Assembly: GCA_013817025.1 (NCBI GenBank)
Contig: JACDDK010000009.1
Span: 431-15,547 of the forward strand
DNA from: Rubrobacter sp.
GTDB lineage: Bacteria > Actinomycetota > Rubrobacteria > Rubrobacterales > Rubrobacteraceae
Direction: 5' to 3'
Length of the DNA stretch: 15,117 bases
Shown: positions 12,503 through 15,117 of the stretch, piece after piece
How positions within the stretch are numbered: position 1 is the stretch's first letter
How the letters are laid out: every line of letters starts with the position of its first letter
Notes under the pieces: generated by a model
Told to the model about the DNA's origin: nothing
Seen by the model: the letters and a program-made list of their open reading frames with translations, nothing else
Database searches by the model: none
Position numbers and translations under genes: made by a program

Positions 12503-13636
12503 TCAGCGTTTGAAGATGGCGTCCAATAGCGGGTCACAGGCAAAGATTCGTCCCTTTTTCTTGCCGGTTATCTCGCGTGCTATTTCGAGTTCCTCAAGTT
12601 CACTGAGCGCTGTTCGAGCAGCGCCCACCGACATCTTGGCTTGATCGCTAACCTGCTTTGGGGTGAGTACCGGGTACTCAAAAAACGCCTCCAGTGCTGC
12701 GACCAAAGAGGCCCGGCGACGCACATTGGGTATCTCTCTGCGCAACTGCTTCAAGAGATCCAGTATCGTTTGAGTGAAAGATATCGTTTCTTCGCACTGT
12801 TCCTTCATGCCACGTACGAAGTACTCTAGCCATTCGTGCCACGCTCCCCGCTCGCGCACGTCCTGGAGCCGTTGGTAGTATTCGTCGCGGGTGCGCTCGA
12901 AGTAGACGCTAGGGTGAATGAGCGGTGCGCTCAGAAGTCCTAAATCTATCATTTGAAGGATGATTAGAAGCCGTCCAACCCTACCATTACCATCCCTAAA
13001 GGGATGGATAGTCTCGAACTGGTAATGAACTAGGGCACACTGGACCAGTTTAGGCTCTAGATTCTCCGCGTGTATGTAGCGTTCCAAGTCCCTAACGAGA
13101 TCGGGGGCATCGAGTGGAGTAGACGGTATGAACACCGCGTCTTTGATGTCTTGGCTAAAACTCGTACCGATGTGGTTTTGATGTTCTTTGAAACGTCCTG
13201 CGCTTTGGCCTCCGCGCACACCAGCCATAAGCCTCTCGTGTAGCCCAAGAATCAACCCTGTTGCCAGAGGTCGGTGTTCTATTTCCTGTACCCCCCATTC
13301 GAGGGCGTAGCTGTAGTTGGCAACTTCGCGCGCGGCTTCCCCCCGCTCAGATGAGCGGGAGACCTGAAAGAGAACCAGGTCGTCTGGCGAAGCAATCGTT
13401 CCTTCTATGGTAGAGCTGGCCAAAGCCTCCCGTTGAAGTGAACTGTAGATGAGCAGATCGGCATTCAAGAGAGTGCGGCTTCTTTCTACCTGTCCCAAGA
13501 GATGAGCGGTGTCTTCTACTTGCCTGTAGATTGAAGCTGGTAAGGAGAGATTAGGCGGCAAGGAACGGGGCACGAAAGTATCGTAACCTTCTAGCGAACG
13601 TTTGTACGTGCCGGGTATAGCGATTGCTTTAGACAT
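12503..13636 (-). CDS. Fic-domain protein 2 (SoFic-like AMPylase, Fic_N + Fic + winged helix)
   Basis: The 377-residue product matches the size of the Shewanella SoFic group. The N-terminal Fic_N-type region (about 1-95) contains SSTIEG (74-79), the inhibitory (S/T)xxxE(G/N) helix. The Fic core has HPFRDGNGRVGRLL with H211 and the full HxFx(D/E)GNGR motif (211-219). A C-terminal winged helix (about 310-375, LTPKQVSDQAKMSVGAARTAL, LEELEIAREITGKKKGRIFA) suggests DNA binding and autoregulation. It is a different subfamily from Fic 1. The promoter is near-consensus and covered by repeated TGACAATA(G) elements. ATG 13636 has no ribosome site; the leader would be about 30 nt. It is divergent from a 57-residue basic protein gene that may be functionally linked. 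Confidence 0.93.
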   Translation of the reverse strand: MSKAIAIPGTYKRSLEGYDTFVPRSLPPNLSLPASIYRQVEDTAHLLGQVERSRTLLNADLLIYSSLQREALASSTIEGTIASPDDLVLFQVSRSSERGEAAREVANYSYALEWGVQEIEHRPLATGLILGLHERLMAGVRGGQSAGRFKEHQNHIGTSFSQDIKDAVFIPSTPLDAPDLVRDLERYIHAENLEPKLVQCALVHYQFETIHPFRDGNGRVGRLLIILQMIDLGLLSAPLIHPSVYFERTRDEYYQRLQDVRERGAWHEWLEYFVRGMKEQCEETISFTQTILDLLKQLRREIPNVRRRASLVAALEAFFEYPVLTPKQVSDQAKMSVGAARTALSELEELEIAREITGKKKGRIFACDPLLDAIFKR

Positions 13637-13637
13637 T

Positions 13638-13753
13638 TATTGTCAGATATGCGGTCAACATGACAATAGAAAGTGTAAGTCAATCCGATTCTATTGTCAA
13701 ATTACCCCCTAAATTGATAATACATCACACGATACGTCGCAAAATGACAATAG
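13638..13753. repeat. Four copies of TGACAATA(G), operator array between fic 2 and the small gene
   Basis: The copies are 13638-13645 (minus), 13661-13669 (plus), 13691-13699 (minus) and 13745-13753 (plus). Copies 2 and 3 are perfect inverted 11-mers (TGACAATAGAA 13661-13671, TTCTATTGTCA 13689-13699). Copy 3 overlaps the -35 box of fic 2, copy 2 lies just past its -10 box, and copy 1 touches the fic 2 start codon region. This is the arrangement of a repressor array. The binding protein is unknown; the Fic 2 winged helix or the 57-residue protein are candidates. Confidence 0.75.
13672..13700 (-). promoter_or_regulatory. fic 2 promoter (TTGACA - 17 bp - TACACT)
   Basis: On the minus strand TTGACA (13700 to 13695) and TACACT (13677 to 13672) are 17 bp apart. 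The -35 hexamer is part of operator copy 3, and the transcript start (about 13665) falls within copy 2. Confidence 0.75.
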
Positions 13754-13772
13754 CGGATCGAATGAAGTTGCG

Positions 13773-13811
13773 TATAAAGTAGCCTCGTCTTACTTGAGCG
13801 CACAAGCTACT
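13773..13811 (+). promoter_or_regulatory. -10-like box and hairpin in the leader of the 57-residue gene
   Basis: TATAAA (13773-13778) is a plausible -10 box without a clear -35 partner; operator copy 4 lies 22 bp upstream. AGTAGC (13778-13783) and GCTACT (13806-13811) form a stem enclosing a small CTTG/CAAG hairpin, ending 8 nt before ATG 13820. No ribosome site is visible. Confidence 0.35.
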
Positions 13812-13819
13812 ATTACTGC

Positions 13820-13993
13820 ATGTCTGAGAAGAACAAAGCGGCTCAAGAGCTAGGGCGGCTCGGGGGGTTGAAGGGTGGGAAAGCTCGCGCCGAAAAGCTC
13901 ACCCCCGAACAGCGTTCCGAGATAGCCCGCAAAGCTGCTAAGGCGCGGTGGGCGAAGAAACGCCAGCAAGAGCAGTCCGAAGAACCTTCCTGA
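13820..13993 (+). CDS. Small basic KGG-type protein (57 residues), divergent from fic 2
   Basis: The frame from ATG 13820 to TGA 13993 begins MSEKNKAAQELGRLGGLKGG and continues KARAEKLTPEQRSEIARKAA to KARWAKKRQQEQSEEPS. The pattern LGGLKGGKARAEKLTPEQRxEIARKAAxARW recurs in small bacterial proteins of unknown function, often loosely annotated as histone-H1-like or KGG proteins. The strong positive charge and two short helices suggest nucleic-acid or protein binding. The codon pattern is GC-rich at third positions, so it is probably a real gene. It shares a 183-bp operator-rich region with fic 2 in divergent orientation, suggesting a regulator or antitoxin-like partner, which is inference only. 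Confidence 0.7.
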   Translation: MSEKNKAAQELGRLGGLKGGKARAEKLTPEQRSEIARKAAKARWAKKRQQEQSEEPS

Positions 13994-14004
13994 ATCACCC
14001 CTAA

Positions 14005-14056
14005 GACTTTTAGTGCAGATTACCGACTATTGGTGCAGGAACGTCTTTTAGCGCAA
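14005..14056. repeat. Three imperfect 14-bp direct repeats
   Basis: GACTTTTAGTGCAG (14005-14018), GACTATTGGTGCAG (14025-14038) and GTCTTTTAGCGCAA (14043-14056) repeat at 20- and 18-bp steps. They lie just after the 57-residue gene. Function unknown. Confidence 0.4.
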
Positions 14057-14127
14057 AGCCCTAGAAGGCGTGGGGTTTACAGATCGGGGTGTGGCGCTTA
14101 GGATATGGGCGTTTGCGAGGTGGTTGT

Positions 14128-14156
14128 AACCGAGATTTGATTCGATTGTAACCAAT
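14128..14156 (+). promoter_or_regulatory. Candidate promoter region of the sortase gene
   Basis: In the 247-bp gap before the sortase gene, TTGATT and TAATCC with a 17-bp spacer (about 14137-14165) form a possible promoter, and TAAAAT (14196-14201) is a second -10-like box. Two GTAACC motifs (GGTTGTAACC and GATTGTAACC) lie about 20 bp apart here. The evidence is weak and the exact position approximate. Confidence 0.25.
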
Positions 14157-14240
14157 GTGTAATCCGGGGGTGATAAGCTCTCGTGGTCTGTTCGTAAAAT
14201 AGTGAGATTCGGCTTTGGCCGGTCAAAAAGAGGTGATCGT

Positions 14241-14933
14241 ATGAGCATGAGAAAATTGGTACTGGTGGTGGCGACCCTGGCGATGGTGATGACTCTCGCC
14301 GCGTGCGGTTCGTCCGGGGACAGTTCCGGGGGGGATCAGAAACAGGACAACAAGTCGTCCGAGAAGTCCAAGAATGAACAGGCCGGCTCCGACAAGGAGA
14401 AGGCCGACAAGGAGAAGGCCGGGAAAAAAGGGAAGGGCGCTAAGAGAAAGAAGACCATCGCCGAGGTTCCCGAGGACAAGACCCTCGGTCTCACCATTCC
14501 GAAGCTCGACAAGGAGATCGAAGGCATCCCGACGGGGCGTGGTGACGACACGCAACTTCTTGAGGATAACGCGGCGGTCCACCTGCTGTACACGGGTTAT
14601 CCGTGGCAGAGGGTGGCGAATGTCTACCTCGCCGGTCACGTCGAGGGCTACGAGGGTACCCCCAGCTATAAGGCTTTCGAGGGGCTCAAGACGCTGGAGA
14701 ACGGGGACGAGGTGATCGTCAACGACGCCGACGGCAAGGAGTACGTCTACGAGATCTACGAGAAGCGTGTCGTCCAGCCCACGGATCTCGAGGTCTTGAA
14801 CCGCGTGCCGGGCAAGAACATCGTTACCCTTCAGACGTGCGAGCTCGTCAACGTGGACGAGAACGGCAACCCGGACTACTCGAACACGGAGAGGCTCGTG
14901 GTTCGCGGCGAGCTAAAGGACGTCAAGTCCTAG
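14241..14933 (+). CDS. Lipoprotein with sortase domain
   Basis: The 230-residue product starts at ATG 14241, with AGAGGTGAT just upstream. It begins MSMRKLVLVVATLAMVMTLA followed by AC, a lipoprotein signal peptide with lipobox LAAC and Cys22 as lipidation site. A Lys/Glu/Ser-rich linker (about 23-75) reaches a sortase barrel (about 80-228) with AGHVEGY (His133), TLQTC (Cys200) and TERLVV (Arg218), the His-Cys-Arg triad. Sortases cut sorting signals and join proteins to the cell wall or to each other. They are normally held by a transmembrane helix; a lipid anchor is unusual. No LPxTG-type substrate gene is visible in the window. The spacing TLxTC and the short barrel fit a class D/E-like enzyme, but the class is uncertain. 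Confidence 0.85.
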   Translation: MSMRKLVLVVATLAMVMTLAACGSSGDSSGGDQKQDNKSSEKSKNEQAGSDKEKADKEKAGKKGKGAKRKKTIAEVPEDKTLGLTIPKLDKEIEGIPTGRGDDTQLLEDNAAVHLLYTGYPWQRVANVYLAGHVEGYEGTPSYKAFEGLKTLENGDEVIVNDADGKEYVYEIYEKRVVQPTDLEVLNRVPGKNIVTLQTCELVNVDENGNPDYSNTERLVVRGELKDVKS

Positions 14934-14963
14934 AGAGTTTGCCCGAAGATATTTAGTCCCGAT

Positions 14964-15007
14964 CAGGGGACCGGAGCGCGTTCGCTCCGGTCCCCTGGAT
15001 CTTTGCC
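14964..15007 (+). terminator. Strong hairpin terminator after the sortase gene
   Basis: CAGGGGACCGGAGCG (14964-14978) and CGCTCCGGTCCCCTG (14983-14997) form a perfect 15-bp stem with a CGTT loop, followed by GATCTTTG. It begins 30 nt after the sortase stop. The T-tract is short. Confidence 0.8.
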
Positions 15008-15050
15008 GGTGCATGAGCCGGGGGAGCGCATCCGCCGGGCGTGTTTGGTC

Positions 15051-15056
15051 TAGACT
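15051..15056 (+). promoter_or_regulatory. -10-like box just before the sugar-kinase gene
   Basis: TAGACT lies 6 nt before ATG 15063, so transcription would start at or next to the ATG and the message could be leaderless. There is no clear -35 box, and the only ribosome-site candidate is a weak GGTGG. Confidence 0.3.
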
Positions 15057-15062
15057 GGTGGT

Positions 15063-15117
15063 ATGTTGCTTGGTCTGGATCTCGGCACGGGCTCGGTGAA
15101 GGCGTTTTTGATCTCCA
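15063..15117 (+). CDS. FGGY-family carbohydrate kinase, N-terminus only (cut by right edge)
   Basis: Eighteen codons are visible: MLLGLDLGTGSVKAFLIS. The DLGTGSVKA segment is the phosphate-1 ATP-binding motif of the FGGY/ASKHA kinases, such as xylulokinase, gluconokinase and glycerol kinase. The substrate cannot be told from this fragment. The gene follows a strong terminator, so it starts a new transcription unit. Confidence 0.75.
   Translation, partial: MLLGLDLGTGSVKAFLIS

Noticed and set aside
13638..13753. CRISPR-like array
   Set aside because: The 9-bp units are in both orientations with unequal spacing and sit on a promoter; they are operator sites, not CRISPR repeats. No CRISPR array was seen in the window.

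Overview
The window looks like a chromosomal segment of a high-GC actinobacterium, most probably of the Rubrobacter lineage. The housekeeping genes are GC-rich, yet they use ATA (Ile) and TTG/GTG starts freely, and the gene set fits: a CsbD-like protein, a phasin-like protein, an actinobacterial GabT and a lipoprotein sortase. The taxon is an inference from composition and gene content only.

Region 1 (1-5611) is an amino-acid/polyamine catabolic block. On the minus strand lie a regulator with an unusual MerR-XRE-cupin architecture and, 12 nt after it, an S9 peptidase cut by the left edge. Facing away from them on the plus strand are alanine dehydrogenase (ald), an arginase/agmatinase-family ureohydrolase and a GABA-type class III aminotransferase, closed by a strong terminator at 5579-5611. 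The ald promoter and the regulator's own upstream region carry two copies of TTGAAC-N2-TTACNGTAAC. One copy sits exactly in the 17-bp spacer of the ald promoter, as expected for MerR-type control. The XRE+cupin half resembles PuuR, a repressor of putrescine catabolism, which fits the guanidino-compound to GABA to succinate semialdehyde route suggested by the genes.

Region 2 (5666-8830, minus strand) has bioY (biotin transport) with a dyad of BirA-operator geometry in front of it, a large membrane acyltransferase with a C-terminal SGNH domain, and a small exported-protein gene that appears frameshifted. Between the last two lies a 16-bp hairpin that can compete with a smaller terminator-like hairpin. 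Region 3 (8936-9842) has csbD on the plus strand behind a SigB-type promoter and, convergent with it across a bidirectional terminator, a phasin-like gene with a near-consensus promoter overlapped by an inverted repeat.

Region 4 (9872-13993) looks acquired. It is lower in GC and holds two different Fic-domain proteins, a decayed IS element with two frameshifts, an atypical tRNA-like gene and a 57-residue basic protein missed by ORF callers with a 60-residue cutoff. The first fic has its Shine-Dalgarno sequence buried in a perfect 16-bp hairpin, immediately next to the IS end. The second fic and the 57-residue gene are divergent and share an intergenic region with four copies of TGACAATA(G), two of them bracketing the fic promoter. 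This fic/small-protein pair with its operator array is the best candidate for an undescribed regulated system here.

Region 5 (14005-15117) has three short imperfect repeats, a lipoprotein with a sortase domain, a strong terminator hairpin, and the first codons of an FGGY-family sugar kinase cut by the right edge.
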